From contig CAVPGP010000001.1 in assembly GCA_963704025.1 (NCBI GenBank), positions 992,001 through 1,056,000 of the forward strand: a stretch of 64,000 nt of DNA, written 5' to 3'. Positions within the stretch are counted from its first letter, which is position 1. The number at the start of each line of letters is the position of its first letter. Source of the stretch: CAVPGP01 sp963704025 (GTDB lineage: Bacteria > Actinomycetota > Thermoleophilia > Gaiellales > Gaiellaceae). This document shows, piece by piece, positions 42,468-51,441 of the stretch. The notes below the pieces were generated by a model. The model was not told where the DNA came from and searched no databases. It saw nothing but the letters and a program-made list of their open reading frames with translations. The translations under genes and the position numbers were made by a program.

Positions 42468-42629
42468 GAGGGGTTGGCGGAACATTGCTCGTCGTCGGGG
42501 TGCGATGCTCGGTTCCGAGGCAAGGACGCAGGGAGCGCTCGTAGCGGAGGCTACGGGCGCGACTGAGGACGCCGCATGGGGCCGAGCAGCGTGACCCGAC
42601 GGCACAGACCTTGTTTCGCCAAACCCTCC
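42468..42629. repeat. 162-nt nested hairpin element (element B)
   Basis: Outer arms (42468-42487 and 42610-42629) pair at about 17 of 20 positions. The middle stem pairs GTCGGG...GCTCGG (42494-42512) with CCGAGC...CCCGAC (42582-42600). The inner hairpin GCGCTCGTAGC-ggag-GCTACGGGCGC (42535-42560) is an 11-bp stem with one G-T pair. It fills the gap between a + lipoprotein gene and the - mltG gene. Element A (14955) has the same three-level plan and the same CGTAG/CTACGGGC core. Confidence 0.7.
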
Positions 42630-42640
42630 CAGGACGGCTC

Positions 42641-43486
42641 TCAGCAGGAGTAGCCGTACGCGCGCGCCTTCGCGCAGAACTCGGCCTCGTCGGCGGTGAA
42701 GAAGTGATGCACGCCGTCGGGCTTGCGGACATAGTAGAGATAGTCCACCGGCGCGGGCCGCGCGGCGGCGCGAAGCGAGGGGAGTCCCGGGTTTCCGATC
42801 GGCGTCGGAGGCAGGCCCTTGAACCGGCGCGTGTTGTACGGCGAGCTGCTCCGGAGGTGTGCCTTCGTGAGCGGCCTTGTCCCCTGAATGCCGAGGCCGT
42901 ACCTGAGTGTCGCGTCGATGCCGAGCGGCATTCCGGCCTCGAGCCGGTTGTAGATGACCGCTGCGACGAGGCGTCGCTCCTCGGGTGCGACCGTCTCGCG
43001 CTCGATCATCGAGGCGATGGTCAGGACGTCGTACGGCGTCCTCCCACGGGCCCGTGCCGTGTGGAGGTCGAGCGTCCTCCAGGATCGCCTGAACGCCTCG
43101 AGCTGCAGCCGGATCAGGTCGGAGCCGGTGCTGGAAGGCCCGAAGCGGTACAGCGACGGGAAGAGGAAACCCTCGATCCGCTTCGGCCTGCCGAAGCCGG
43201 CAGGCGGCGGCGCGCGTCTCGCCGCGGCGGCGTAGGCGGCACCTGTCAGCAACGGGGTCACGTGCCGGTTGCGGAGCGCGATCCGTCGCACGGCGGCGAC
43301 CCGATCGGTCATCTGCCGGACGCTGAAGCCCTCGGGGAAGGAGACGGCGAGGCTGACATTCCGGGCTGCCCCGGCGGGCGCGGCAGCGGGCGCGGCGACT
43401 GCGCTTGCGGCCGCGACGGCGAGGAGCAGTCGCGCACTCGAGCGCCCCGCCTCCGCGCACACCGTCGGGCGCACAGTCAGGCGCAC
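42641..43486 (-). CDS. mltG: Endolytic transglycosylase MltG-like (YceG family)
   Basis: 281 residues from GTG 43486; GTG 43474 and 43462 are alternatives because a 12-nt repeat gives three in-frame starts. One N-terminal membrane segment (ARLLLAVAAASAVAAPA) precedes the YceG domain: RIEGFLFPSLYRF, LTIASMIERET (catalytic Glu), VIYNRLEAGMPLGIDATLRYGLG, and SPYNTRRFKGLPPTPIGNPG. It cleaves nascent glycan strands during cell-wall synthesis. It overlaps or abuts the lon stop. Confidence 0.85.
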   Translation of the reverse strand: MRLTVRPTVCAEAGRSSARLLLAVAAASAVAAPAAAPAGAARNVSLAVSFPEGFSVRQMTDRVAAVRRIALRNRHVTPLLTGAAYAAAARRAPPPAGFGRPKRIEGFLFPSLYRFGPSSTGSDLIRLQLEAFRRSWRTLDLHTARARGRTPYDVLTIASMIERETVAPEERRLVAAVIYNRLEAGMPLGIDATLRYGLGIQGTRPLTKAHLRSSSPYNTRRFKGLPPTPIGNPGLPSLRAAARPAPVDYLYYVRKPDGVHHFFTADEAEFCAKARAYGYSC

Positions 43487-43488
43487 AG

Positions 43489-45906
43489 TCAGGCGCTGCG
43501 GGCGGCCTGGCGCTCGGTGGAGGGCGCGCGCCGGAGTGCGCTCTTCGACTTGCCGTCGAACGCAGCTGCGAAGACGTCCTCGATGTGGTCGGCGAGCACG
43601 AACTCGATCGCCTCGCGCGTCTCGGGCGGCAGCTCCGCGAGATCGGGCTCGTTCTCGCGAGGGAGGATGACCCGCTTCAGGCCCGCGCGCTGTGCGGCAA
43701 GCGTCTTCTCGCGCACGCCGCCGATCGGGAGCACCTGGCCGGTGAGCGTGATCTCGCCCGTCATGCCCACGTCCTCGCGAACCGGCTCGTCGCGGACGAG
43801 CGAGGCGATCGCCGTGGCCATCGTCACGCCGGCGGACGGACCGTCCTTCGGCACGGCGCCGGCCGGGACATGGATGTGCACGTCGTGCTCGCTGAACCAG
43901 TCGGGAGGGAGCCCCAGCTGGTCCGAATGCGCGCGCACCCACGAGAGCGCCGCCTGCGCAGACTCCTGCATCACCTCGCCGAGCTGGCCGGTGATCGTCA
44001 GGCGCCCCTTGCCGGGGTACGCGGTCGCCTCGATGAAGAGGACGTCGCCGCCGACGGCGGTGTAGGCGAGGCCCGTCGCGACGCCCGGGTCGGAGACCCG
44101 CTTGCGCACCTCCGAGGAGAAGCGGCGCGGGCCGAGCCACTCGCGTACGGTCTTTTCGTCGAGCTTGATCTTGTCGGCCTGGCCCTTGGCGATCTGCGTC
44201 GCCGCCTTGCGGCAGAGGTCGCCGATCCGGCGCTCCAGGCTGCGGACGCCCGCCTCGCGGGTGTACTCGCGGATGACGAGGCGCAGGACCTTGTCGCTGA
44301 ACACGATCTGGCTCTTGTCCAGCCCGTTCGCCTCGATCTGCTTCGGGACGAGGAAGCGCTTGGCGATGCCGAGCTTCTCGTCCTCGGTGTAGCCCGAGAG
44401 CGGGATCACGTCCATCCGGTCGAGCAGCGGGCTCGGGATGGTGTCGAGCGTGTTCGCGGTGCAGATGAACAGCACCTTCGAGAGGTCGAACGGCAGATCG
44501 AGATAGTGGTCGCGGAACGAGGAGTTCTGCTCGGGGTCGAGCACCTCGAGCATCGCGCTCGCGGGATCGCCGCGGAAGTCGGCGCCCATCTTGTCGATCT
44601 CGTCGATCAGGATCACCGGGTTCCGGGACTCGGCGTCGCGCAGCGCTCGGATGATGGTGCCCGGCATGGAGCCGATGTAGGTGCGCCGATGTCCGCGGAT
44701 CTCCGCCTCGTCGCGGACGCCTCCGACCGAGAGCCGCTCGAACTTGCGGCCGAGCGTGCGCGCGATCGACTGGCCGAGCGAGGTCTTGCCGACCCCGGGC
44801 GGGCCGACGAAGCAGAGAATCGGACCGGCGAGCTCCGCCTTGAGCTTCGAGACGGCGAGGTACTCGATGATCCGGTCCTTGACCTTCTCGAGGTCATAGT
44901 GATCCTCGTCGAGGATGCGTCGCGCCTGCTCGAGGTCGAGGTTGTCCTCGGTGTGCTTGCCCCACGGCAGGGTGAGGATCCAGTCGAGGTAGGTGCGGAT
45001 GACCCCGTATTCGGCCGCGGCGGGCGGCAGCCTCTCGAGGCGCGCGAGCTCGCGCCGCGCGGCGCGGTCGGCGTCCTCGGGAAGGCCCAGCTCGTCGAGC
45101 CGGCTCTTCAGCTCCTCGATCTCGGCCTGCTCCGGGTCGCCCTCGCCGAGCTCCTCCTGGATGGCCTTCAGCTGCTGGCGGAGGTAGAACTCGCGCTGGC
45201 CCTTCTCCATCTCCGATTGGACCTGCGACTGGATCTTGGTGCCGAGCTCGAACACCTCGAGCTCGCGGTTCAGGATGCGGTTGACCTCGCGCAGGCGCTG
45301 CTCGACCTCGACCGACTCCAGCAGGTGCTGGCGCTCCTCGGTCTTGATGGTGCGCAGCGTGGAGGCGACGAGGTGCGCCAGCGCGCTCGGGTCGTCGACG
45401 TTGGCGGCCGCGAGCTGCAGCTCCTCCGGCAGGTACGGCGCGAGCCCGATGATGCGGGAGAAGAGCCCCTGAACGTTGCGCGTCAGCGCCTCCAGCTCGG
45501 GTGTGTCCTGGACGACGTCCGGCAGGTCCCGGAACTCGCCCACCAGATACGGGTCCTCCTGGAGGCGGCGGTCGAGCTGGACCCGCTCCAGGCCCTGGAC
45601 GAGCACGCGCAGCGTCCCGTCGGGGACCTTGATCATCTTGTGCACGATCGCGACGGTGCCGACCTCGTAGAGGTCGTCGAAGCCCGGCACCTCGATCTCC
45701 GGGTCGCGCACGGCCACGAGCGCCAGCAGGCGGTCGCCGGAGACCACGTCGTCGATCAGCCGCACCGAGCGCTCCTGCCCGATCGCAAGCGGCGTCATCG
45801 AGCTCGGGAAGACGACCATCTCCTTGAGCGGCAGCACCGGTAGGGTCACCGGGAACTCGAGCTGGCCCTCGACCGGAACGGCGGTTTCGTCCAGGAGCTC
45901 CGTCAC
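43489..45906 (-). CDS. lon: ATP-dependent Lon protease
   Basis: 805 residues from GTG 45906, which overlaps the hsp20 stop (GTGA). The N-terminal LonN substrate domain (LPVLPLKEMVVFPSSMTPLAIG), coiled-coil middle and AAA+ domain follow in order, with Walker A GPPGVGKTS, Walker B ILIDEIDKMG and sensor ANTLDTIP. The protease domain has PKDGPSAGVTM (catalytic Ser) and GGVREKTLAAQRAGLKRVILP (catalytic Lys). The length is standard. It degrades damaged and regulatory proteins in the cytosol. Confidence 0.96.
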   Translation of the reverse strand: MTELLDETAVPVEGQLEFPVTLPVLPLKEMVVFPSSMTPLAIGQERSVRLIDDVVSGDRLLALVAVRDPEIEVPGFDDLYEVGTVAIVHKMIKVPDGTLRVLVQGLERVQLDRRLQEDPYLVGEFRDLPDVVQDTPELEALTRNVQGLFSRIIGLAPYLPEELQLAAANVDDPSALAHLVASTLRTIKTEERQHLLESVEVEQRLREVNRILNRELEVFELGTKIQSQVQSEMEKGQREFYLRQQLKAIQEELGEGDPEQAEIEELKSRLDELGLPEDADRAARRELARLERLPPAAAEYGVIRTYLDWILTLPWGKHTEDNLDLEQARRILDEDHYDLEKVKDRIIEYLAVSKLKAELAGPILCFVGPPGVGKTSLGQSIARTLGRKFERLSVGGVRDEAEIRGHRRTYIGSMPGTIIRALRDAESRNPVILIDEIDKMGADFRGDPASAMLEVLDPEQNSSFRDHYLDLPFDLSKVLFICTANTLDTIPSPLLDRMDVIPLSGYTEDEKLGIAKRFLVPKQIEANGLDKSQIVFSDKVLRLVIREYTREAGVRSLERRIGDLCRKAATQIAKGQADKIKLDEKTVREWLGPRRFSSEVRKRVSDPGVATGLAYTAVGGDVLFIEATAYPGKGRLTITGQLGEVMQESAQAALSWVRAHSDQLGLPPDWFSEHDVHIHVPAGAVPKDGPSAGVTMATAIASLVRDEPVREDVGMTGEITLTGQVLPIGGVREKTLAAQRAGLKRVILPRENEPDLAELPPETREAIEFVLADHIEDVFAAAFDGKSKSALRRAPSTERQAARSA

Positions 45907-46343
45907 GACCTCGTCCTCACCTCGATCGGCACGTTGACCGGCCCTGCCGGCCGCTGCTCCACCACGGGGAGCACGATCCTCAGGAGCCCGCGCTCGTAGG
46001 TGGCGCTCGCCCGGGCGGGGTCGACCTCCTCGATCAGCGGAACCGTGCGCTCGAAGGCGCCGTAGTCGATCTCCATCTGCTGGAAGACGCGGCCCTCGCA
46101 ACGGGTGCGCTTGCGCTCGCCCGCGATCAGGAGCTCGCGCTCGGTCGCGACGATGTGCACCTCGCCCGGGTCGACGCCCGGCAGCTCGACGACCACGGTC
46201 AGCTCGTGCGGCTCGTCCGTGTGAAAGCAGTCGACCTGGGGGCGCAGCACGCGGCGCGCGCCGGTGAACCGCGGCACCTGCCAGAGCTCGTCGAAGAGCT
46301 CGCGGACCTCGCGCTGCAGCCGGTCGATCTCTCGCTTCGTCAT
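45903..46343 (-). CDS. Hsp20/alpha-crystallin family small heat-shock protein
   Basis: 146 residues from ATG 46343. The alpha-crystallin domain spans ~40-125: VDCFHTDEPHELTVVVELPGVDPGEVHIV, LLIAGERKR and YERGLLRIVLPV (GL-x-I/V). It holds unfolding proteins for refolding or for Lon, encoded directly downstream with a 4-nt overlap. No HspR (HAIR) or CIRCE operator was seen just upstream; only 17 nt separate it from the phosphatase gene, so it may be read from that promoter. Confidence 0.92.
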   Translation of the reverse strand: MTKREIDRLQREVRELFDELWQVPRFTGARRVLRPQVDCFHTDEPHELTVVVELPGVDPGEVHIVATERELLIAGERKRTRCEGRVFQQMEIDYGAFERTVPLIEEVDPARASATYERGLLRIVLPVVEQRPAGPVNVPIEVRTRS

Positions 46344-46360
46344 GTGTGCAAGGTAACGAC

Positions 46361-47233
46361 TCAGGTGCAGTCTGCGCGACCTGCGTCTTCGAAAACACGG
46401 CCGCCCGGTGCGGAGAGATAGCGCCACGCGTACCAGCCACCTTGGAGGTTGCCGTGGAGCTCGAGCCGCAGCACCCCGTAACCGCCGTTCCAGGCCTTCG
46501 CCGAGCCGGTCCGGAAGGGGCGGAGCGGGTAGAGGCTGCGGCCGCCCGTGCCCACGACGAACGAGCGGATTCCGTCCTTCGGCTGCAGCCGCTCGTAGTC
46601 GTGGTCGTGGCCGGCGAGCACGACGTCGGCCTTCGCCGCGGCCAGGTCGCGCCAGAGCGCCTCCGTGCGGTCGTCGCTCCCGTGCAGGCCGTTCGAGTAG
46701 CGGGGCCGGTGCCAGTAGGCGAGCGTGCACGCCTTTCTGGACCGGGCGAGGTCCGCCCGCAGCCAGCGCTCCTGCGGCGAGCCCTTGCCGCAGCCGCCGA
46801 CCCGGTCGCACTCGGAGTCGAGCGCGACGAGATGCCACGCGCCGAGGTCGAACGACCGCCACGTCCGCGTGATCCCGAAGTACGCCTTGAAGCCGGCGGC
46901 ACCCGTCGTCCCGTACTCGTGGTTGCCGGGCGCCGGATGCGTGATCGCCTTGAAGCGGCCCCACGTCGACCCGTACCAGCGCCGGAAGTCGTCCAGCGAC
47001 CCCGTCTCGTACTGGAGGTCGCCGAGCGCGAGCACCGCGTCCGGACGCTGCGCGGCGACGAGCTGCGCCGTCGCCGCCTGGGCGCAGGTGCCCGCCGCCG
47101 GGCCGCGGTCGCACGCGATGTCGCCGGCCGCGACGACCACGGGGTCGCGACGGGCAGCTCCTGCCCCGCCGGCCACGAGGGCGAGGACGGTCACGCAGCA
47201 ACCGACCAGGCGGAGAGATGCGACCCGGCCCAT
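46361..47233 (-). CDS. Secreted calcineurin-like metallophosphoesterase
   Basis: 290 residues with a signal peptide (LRLVGCCVTVLALVAGGAGAA). Metal motifs VVAAGDIACD, LALGDLQYE, PAPGNHEYG, AYWHRPRYS and LAGHDHDYERL are all intact, in the purple-acid-phosphatase-like style of actinobacterial secreted phosphatases. It probably scavenges phosphate outside the cell. It is the first gene of the run that continues into hsp20-lon-mltG and is divergent from mmpL. Confidence 0.88.
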   Translation of the reverse strand: MGRVASLRLVGCCVTVLALVAGGAGAARRDPVVVAAGDIACDRGPAAGTCAQAATAQLVAAQRPDAVLALGDLQYETGSLDDFRRWYGSTWGRFKAITHPAPGNHEYGTTGAAGFKAYFGITRTWRSFDLGAWHLVALDSECDRVGGCGKGSPQERWLRADLARSRKACTLAYWHRPRYSNGLHGSDDRTEALWRDLAAAKADVVLAGHDHDYERLQPKDGIRSFVVGTGGRSLYPLRPFRTGSAKAWNGGYGVLRLELHGNLQGGWYAWRYLSAPGGRVFEDAGRADCT

Positions 47234-47257
47234 GGCGGAACGCTAGCGTTGGGAGGC

Positions 47258-49429
47258 GTGGAGCGCCTGACCCGGTTCGTCCTCCGCCGTCGATTCGCCG
47301 TTCTCGGCGCCTGGCTCGTGATCTTCGTACTCTCCGGCTGGGCCGCGTCCGGCCTGGCCGCGCTGCTGACGAACCGCTTCACGCTCCCCGGCACCGACAC
47401 CGCCCGGGCCGAGAGGATCCTTCGCGACCACTTCGGCCAGCGCTCGACAGGCGCCATCACGATCGTCGCCAAGACGCGAGGCGACGCGGCCGCCGCCGTT
47501 CCGGTCGTGCGCGCCGCCGCGGAGCGGGCCTCGAAGGAGCTTCCGACCTCGAGGGTCGTGGGAGTCGCGCCCGTCTCGCAGGACGTCGTCAGCGCACAGC
47601 TCGTCTCCGACCTCGAGCCGGCGGACTCCAAGGGACGGACCGACGACATGCGGCGCGCGATCGGGACGGTGCCGGGCATGACGATCTACGTCACGGGGCA
47701 GGCCGCCGTCGAGCACGATCTCGACCCGGTCTTCAACCACGACCTCAAGGTGGGCGAGCTCTACATCGCGATCCCGATCGCGACCGTCTTGCTGATCTTC
47801 ACGTTCGGCACCCTTGCTTTTCTCTTGCCGCTCGTGTTCGCGGCGTTCACGATCCCGACCGCGCTCGGGATCATCTGGATCGTCGCCAACTACATGGAGC
47901 TGACGACGTACCTGCAGAACCTCGTGATGCTGATCGGGCTCGGGATCTCGATCGACTACTCGCTGCTCGTCGTCTACCGCTACCGCGAGGAGCTCCGGAG
48001 CGGCAAGTCCAAGGCCGACGCGCTCGTCCGGACGATGCAGACCGCGGGCCGCGCCGTCGTCTTCAGCGGCACGGCGGTGGCGATCGGGCTGGCGCTGCTG
48101 CTCTTCATGCCGCTGCCGTTCATGCGCGGCTTCGGCGTCGGCGGGCTGATCATCCCGATCGTCTCGGTCGTGGCCGCGTTGACGCTCCTGCCGGTCCTGC
48201 TCTGGTTCGCCGGCGCCCGGCTCGACCGTGTGCGGCTGATCCCCGGGAGGATGATCGAGCACCGGAGCGACGACGAGTACGGCTTCTGGCCGCGGCTGGC
48301 GCGCTTCATCATGCGGCACGCGGTTCTCGTCGCCACGACGACGACGGCGTTCCTGCTCCTGCTCGCCGCGCCGGTGCTCAGCCTCGACCTCGGCCCGGGC
48401 TCGAACCAGGGGATCCAGAAGAACCTGGAGGCCGTGCGCGGGCTCGATACGCTCACGGCTGCCGTGGGCGAGGGGGCGATCGCGCCGACCGACCTCGTCG
48501 TCGACACGGGCCGGGCCGGAGGCGCGGCCGTGCCGCCGGTGCAGGCGGGCGTCCGAAAGCTGATCGCCGGCCTCGAGGCCGACCCCGAGGTCGCCGCCGT
48601 CGAGTACCGCCCGGGCTCGCGCCAGTCGGTCGACGCCACCCGGCGCTACCTCCACCTGCAGGCGATCGGACGCTCCGAGTACGGCACGCCGCCCGCGATG
48701 GACTTCGTGCACCGGCTGCGCGACGACATCGTCCCGGCCGCCGGCTTCCCCGCCGGGGCGAGGGTCTACGCGGGCGGCGGGCCGCCCAGCGGCGTCGACT
48801 TCCTGCACCTGACCTACAAGGCGTTTCCGTGGCTCGTGCTCGGCGTGCTGCTCCTCACCTACCTGCTGCTCCTGCGCGCGTTCCGTTCGATGCTCCTCCC
48901 GCTCAAGGCGATCGTCCTGAACCTGCTCTCGATCGGGGCGGCCTACGGGCTGCTCGTGGTGGTGTTCAAGTGGGGCTGGGGCGACTGGGCCGGGCTGATC
49001 GCCTACGACCAGATCGAGGGCTGGATCCCCGTGATGCTGTTCGCGATGCTCTTCGGGCTCTCCATGGACTACGAGGTCTTCCTCGTCAGCCGGATGCGCG
49101 AGGAGTGGGACGCGACGCACGACAACGAGCTGGCCGTCTCGCGCGGGCTCGCCAAGACCGGGCGGCTCGTCACGGCGGCCGGGCTGATCATGTTCGCGGC
49201 CTTCATGGGCTTCGTCGCGGGCTCTGTCGTCGGTCTGCAGCAGTTCGGCTTCGGGCTGGCCGCGGCGATCCTGATCGACGTGACCGTGATCCGCGCCCTG
49301 CTGGTCCCGAGCGCCATGAAGCTCTTCGGCCGCTGGAACTGGTGGCTGCCCGAGCGGGTAGCGCGGATCGCGCGGGTGCCCGCCTCGCCGCTCCAGCGGC
49401 GGCCGGCGCTGCGGCCCGCAGGCAAGTAG
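47258..49429 (+). CDS. MMPL-family RND transporter
   Basis: 723 residues from GTG 47258 (the + frame is open far upstream but only antisense to the phosphatase). Twelve transmembrane helices in two blocks, each after a large outer loop. LVMLIGLGISIDYSLLVVYRYREEL and AMLFGLSMDYEVFLVSRMREEW are the paired proton-relay motifs of the MmpL family. It is likely to export lipids or hydrophobic compounds to the envelope. Confidence 0.92.
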   Translation: MERLTRFVLRRRFAVLGAWLVIFVLSGWAASGLAALLTNRFTLPGTDTARAERILRDHFGQRSTGAITIVAKTRGDAAAAVPVVRAAAERASKELPTSRVVGVAPVSQDVVSAQLVSDLEPADSKGRTDDMRRAIGTVPGMTIYVTGQAAVEHDLDPVFNHDLKVGELYIAIPIATVLLIFTFGTLAFLLPLVFAAFTIPTALGIIWIVANYMELTTYLQNLVMLIGLGISIDYSLLVVYRYREELRSGKSKADALVRTMQTAGRAVVFSGTAVAIGLALLLFMPLPFMRGFGVGGLIIPIVSVVAALTLLPVLLWFAGARLDRVRLIPGRMIEHRSDDEYGFWPRLARFIMRHAVLVATTTTAFLLLLAAPVLSLDLGPGSNQGIQKNLEAVRGLDTLTAAVGEGAIAPTDLVVDTGRAGGAAVPPVQAGVRKLIAGLEADPEVAAVEYRPGSRQSVDATRRYLHLQAIGRSEYGTPPAMDFVHRLRDDIVPAAGFPAGARVYAGGGPPSGVDFLHLTYKAFPWLVLGVLLLTYLLLLRAFRSMLLPLKAIVLNLLSIGAAYGLLVVVFKWGWGDWAGLIAYDQIEGWIPVMLFAMLFGLSMDYEVFLVSRMREEWDATHDNELAVSRGLAKTGRLVTAAGLIMFAAFMGFVAGSVVGLQQFGFGLAAAILIDVTVIRALLVPSAMKLFGRWNWWLPERVARIARVPASPLQRRPALRPAGK

Positions 49430-49432
49430 CCG

Positions 49433-50146
49433 TCAGGGATCCACGGGCACGAGCAGCCCGCGCCCGGCGAAGCCGACGGTTCGGTCGAGCGCGTCGAGGT
49501 ACCGCCTGGCGAGCGGCGGCGCGCTCCGCAGCGTCCAGAGCGCCTGTGCCTGCACCCAAGCGGCGTCGCGGGCCCGTTCGACGTTCCACATCGCGATCCG
49601 GTCGTCGCCCGACCCGAGCGCGACGTCGACGACGCCCACGAAGCCGGTCGAGAACCAGCGCTTGACCTTCGCTTCGGTCTTCGCGAGCAGGCCGTTCACC
49701 CGCTGGTAGTCATCGTGCTGCGCCCGCGCGTGTCCGAGCTCGACCCCCCGTTCCCTGCACACGGCAACGAGCGCAACGGGAAGGTCGCGGTTGATGTGTG
49801 CATTCATGCCCGCGAGCGCGAACTGGATGGGCGCGACGTTTCTCTTCCGCCGGCACGCGAAGAGCGGGGCCCAGGCCCGCGGCGCCGTGGCGGGATCGGC
49901 GAGCCACGACTGCAGCGCCGAGAGGTAGAGGTTGGCGAAGACGACGTCCAGGCGCCGGAGGAAGACGGGGTCGCGGAACGTCTCGGTCGAGCCCTCGATC
50001 GACTCGGTCACACGCAGGTAGAGCTTGTTGAACCAGCCGACGCCGTCCCGCGTGGGGACCGCCGCGTCGATTGCGCGGAGGCGCGCGGCGACCTCGGGCA
50101 CCGATCGGGCCGCCGGGGCCGCGAGCACCTGTGCGAGCGTCGCCAT
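49433..50146 (-). CDS. DUF5995-family protein
   Basis: 237 residues, soluble and Ala/Arg-rich. RLRAIDAAVPTRDGVGWFNKLYLRVTESI and FALAGMNAHINRDLPVALV match the actinobacterial DUF5995 family as I recall it. The conserved AGMNAHINRDLP suggests a metal or ligand site, but the function is unknown. It is convergent with mmpL, with 3 nt between the stops. Confidence 0.75.
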   Translation of the reverse strand: MATLAQVLAAPAARSVPEVAARLRAIDAAVPTRDGVGWFNKLYLRVTESIEGSTETFRDPVFLRRLDVVFANLYLSALQSWLADPATAPRAWAPLFACRRKRNVAPIQFALAGMNAHINRDLPVALVAVCRERGVELGHARAQHDDYQRVNGLLAKTEAKVKRWFSTGFVGVVDVALGSGDDRIAMWNVERARDAAWVQAQALWTLRSAPPLARRYLDALDRTVGFAGRGLLVPVDP

Positions 50147-50212
50147 CAGCGGCGAACGCTAACCCTTTCTCGCCCGCGTCTCCCGGCCCAGCGCTCGGCT
50201 ACGCTGCCGGAG

Positions 50213-50347
50213 ATGCACGCGCCGCCTGTCGTGCTCGGCGGCGTCCCTGTCCGCGGGGCCGGGCTCGTGCCGGGGCTCGTTCACTGCGCGTGCGGGATCG
50301 CCGAGCTCTCGGTCCGGCGGCTCGCCCGCACGCCGCTCGCGGCGTGA
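50213..50347 (+). CDS. Possible 44-residue small protein
   Basis: ATG 50213 opens a 44-codon frame whose TGA overlaps the GTG start of the MFS remnant (GTGA), which is the usual spacing of real neighbours here. The sequence (MHAPPVVLGGVPVRG...) matches nothing known. It may be chance. Confidence 0.25.
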   Translation: MHAPPVVLGGVPVRGAGLVPGLVHCACGIAELSVRRLARTPLAA

Positions 50348-51441
50348 CGCTCCTCCGCCGGCTGTTCAGGGTCGTCTGGGGAGACGACGTCGACCCCGAG
50401 GGGCCGCGCTCGCCGGGCTGATGGGCTACCTCGGCGGCCACCTCTCGGACCAGGTGGGCCGTCGGCCGCTGATCCTGATCGGCTGGCTCGGGACGATGTC
50501 GGTGCTCCCCGCGCTCGCCTTCGTCCACAACGTGTGGCTCGGCCTCGGCCTGCTCGCGCTCGCGCCCGCATTCGGCTCGATCGGCGGCGCCGCCGACCTG
50601 GCGATGGTTCGCCGACCTCGTGCCGCCGGAGCGGCACGAGGCTGCGTACGCCGCCGTCCGCGTGGCCCAGAACCTCGGCGTCTCGCTCGGGCCGGTGCTG
50701 GGCGGCCTGCTCCTGCTCGGCCAGAACTGGTCGAGGCTCTTCCTCGGAGTCGCCGTCCTGAGTGCGTTCGGCTGGCTGCTCGCGTACCGCTACATCCCAC
50801 GCCGCGGCCGCTACGCGCCCGAGAGCCCGCCCACTCGCGGCTCGTTCGCGGTCATCCGCCGCGACCGGGCCTTCCTCGTCTTCCTCGCCTCGTCGATCCT
50901 GGCTTCGGCGACCTACGTCGCGTTCGAGACGCTGCTGCCGATCTCGCTCGTCAAGTCCCACGGGCTGACGCCCTCGGTGTGGGGCTTCCTGGTGATCGCG
51001 AACCCGATCCTCGTCACGCTGCTGCAGCTTCGGATCACGCGCAGGGTCGCTCACGTGCCGGCCGCGGTGAAGCTGGGGATCGCGATGCCGATGATGGGGC
51101 TCCCGTTCCTGCTCCTGAACGTCAACGCCTCGATCCCCGTCGTGCTGGTCGTCGTGATCGTCTTCGTCTTCGGCGAGATGCTCTGGGTCCCGACGTCGCA
51201 GGCCGTCGTCGCGGCCTTCGCGCCGCCCGACCTCCGCGGCGCGTACATGGGCGTCTTCGGCGCGTCGTGGGCCATCGCGTGGGCGCTCGGGCCCTTCTCC
51301 GGGCTGCAGGTGCGGGCCGCGTACGGCGACGCCGTGCTCTGGTGGTGCGTCGCGATGGTCGGGCTCGCGGCCGGTGTCTCCGGCGCGCTGGCGGCTCGCG
51401 GGCGCGACCGCGTCCCCGCCGAAGTAGCATCGCCCGCGTGA
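50344..51441 (+). pseudogene. MFS transporter, disrupted
   Basis: GTG 50344 starts VTLLRRLFRVVWGDDVDPE, a typical N-terminus of actinobacterial MFS proteins, but the frame stops at 50421. A second frame (AALAGLMGYLGGHLSDQVGRRPL, motif A at the loop between helices 2 and 3) runs to about 50605, then a third (ADLVPPERHEAAYAAVRVAQNLG...) to the stop at 51441. The first membrane helix and part of the second are missing at the first break, so more than an indel is involved. The last ~270 residues contain about nine intact helices. Confidence 0.75.

Noticed and set aside
43450..43495. Possible CRISPR-like repeat at the lon/mltG junction
   Set aside because: Two 12-nt direct repeats with no spacers, inside coding sequence.
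43405..45843. 812-codon open frame on the plus strand
   Set aside because: It lies opposite lon, whose minus-strand protein has all Lon motifs. The plus frame is repetitive in Leu, Glu and Arg and is explained by lon codon composition.
46346..47257. Plus-strand extension of the MmpL frame upstream of its GTG
   Set aside because: The frame is open only because it is antisense to the secreted phosphatase. The transporter N-terminus (VERLTRFVLRRR) starts at 47258 with GGGAGG just upstream.
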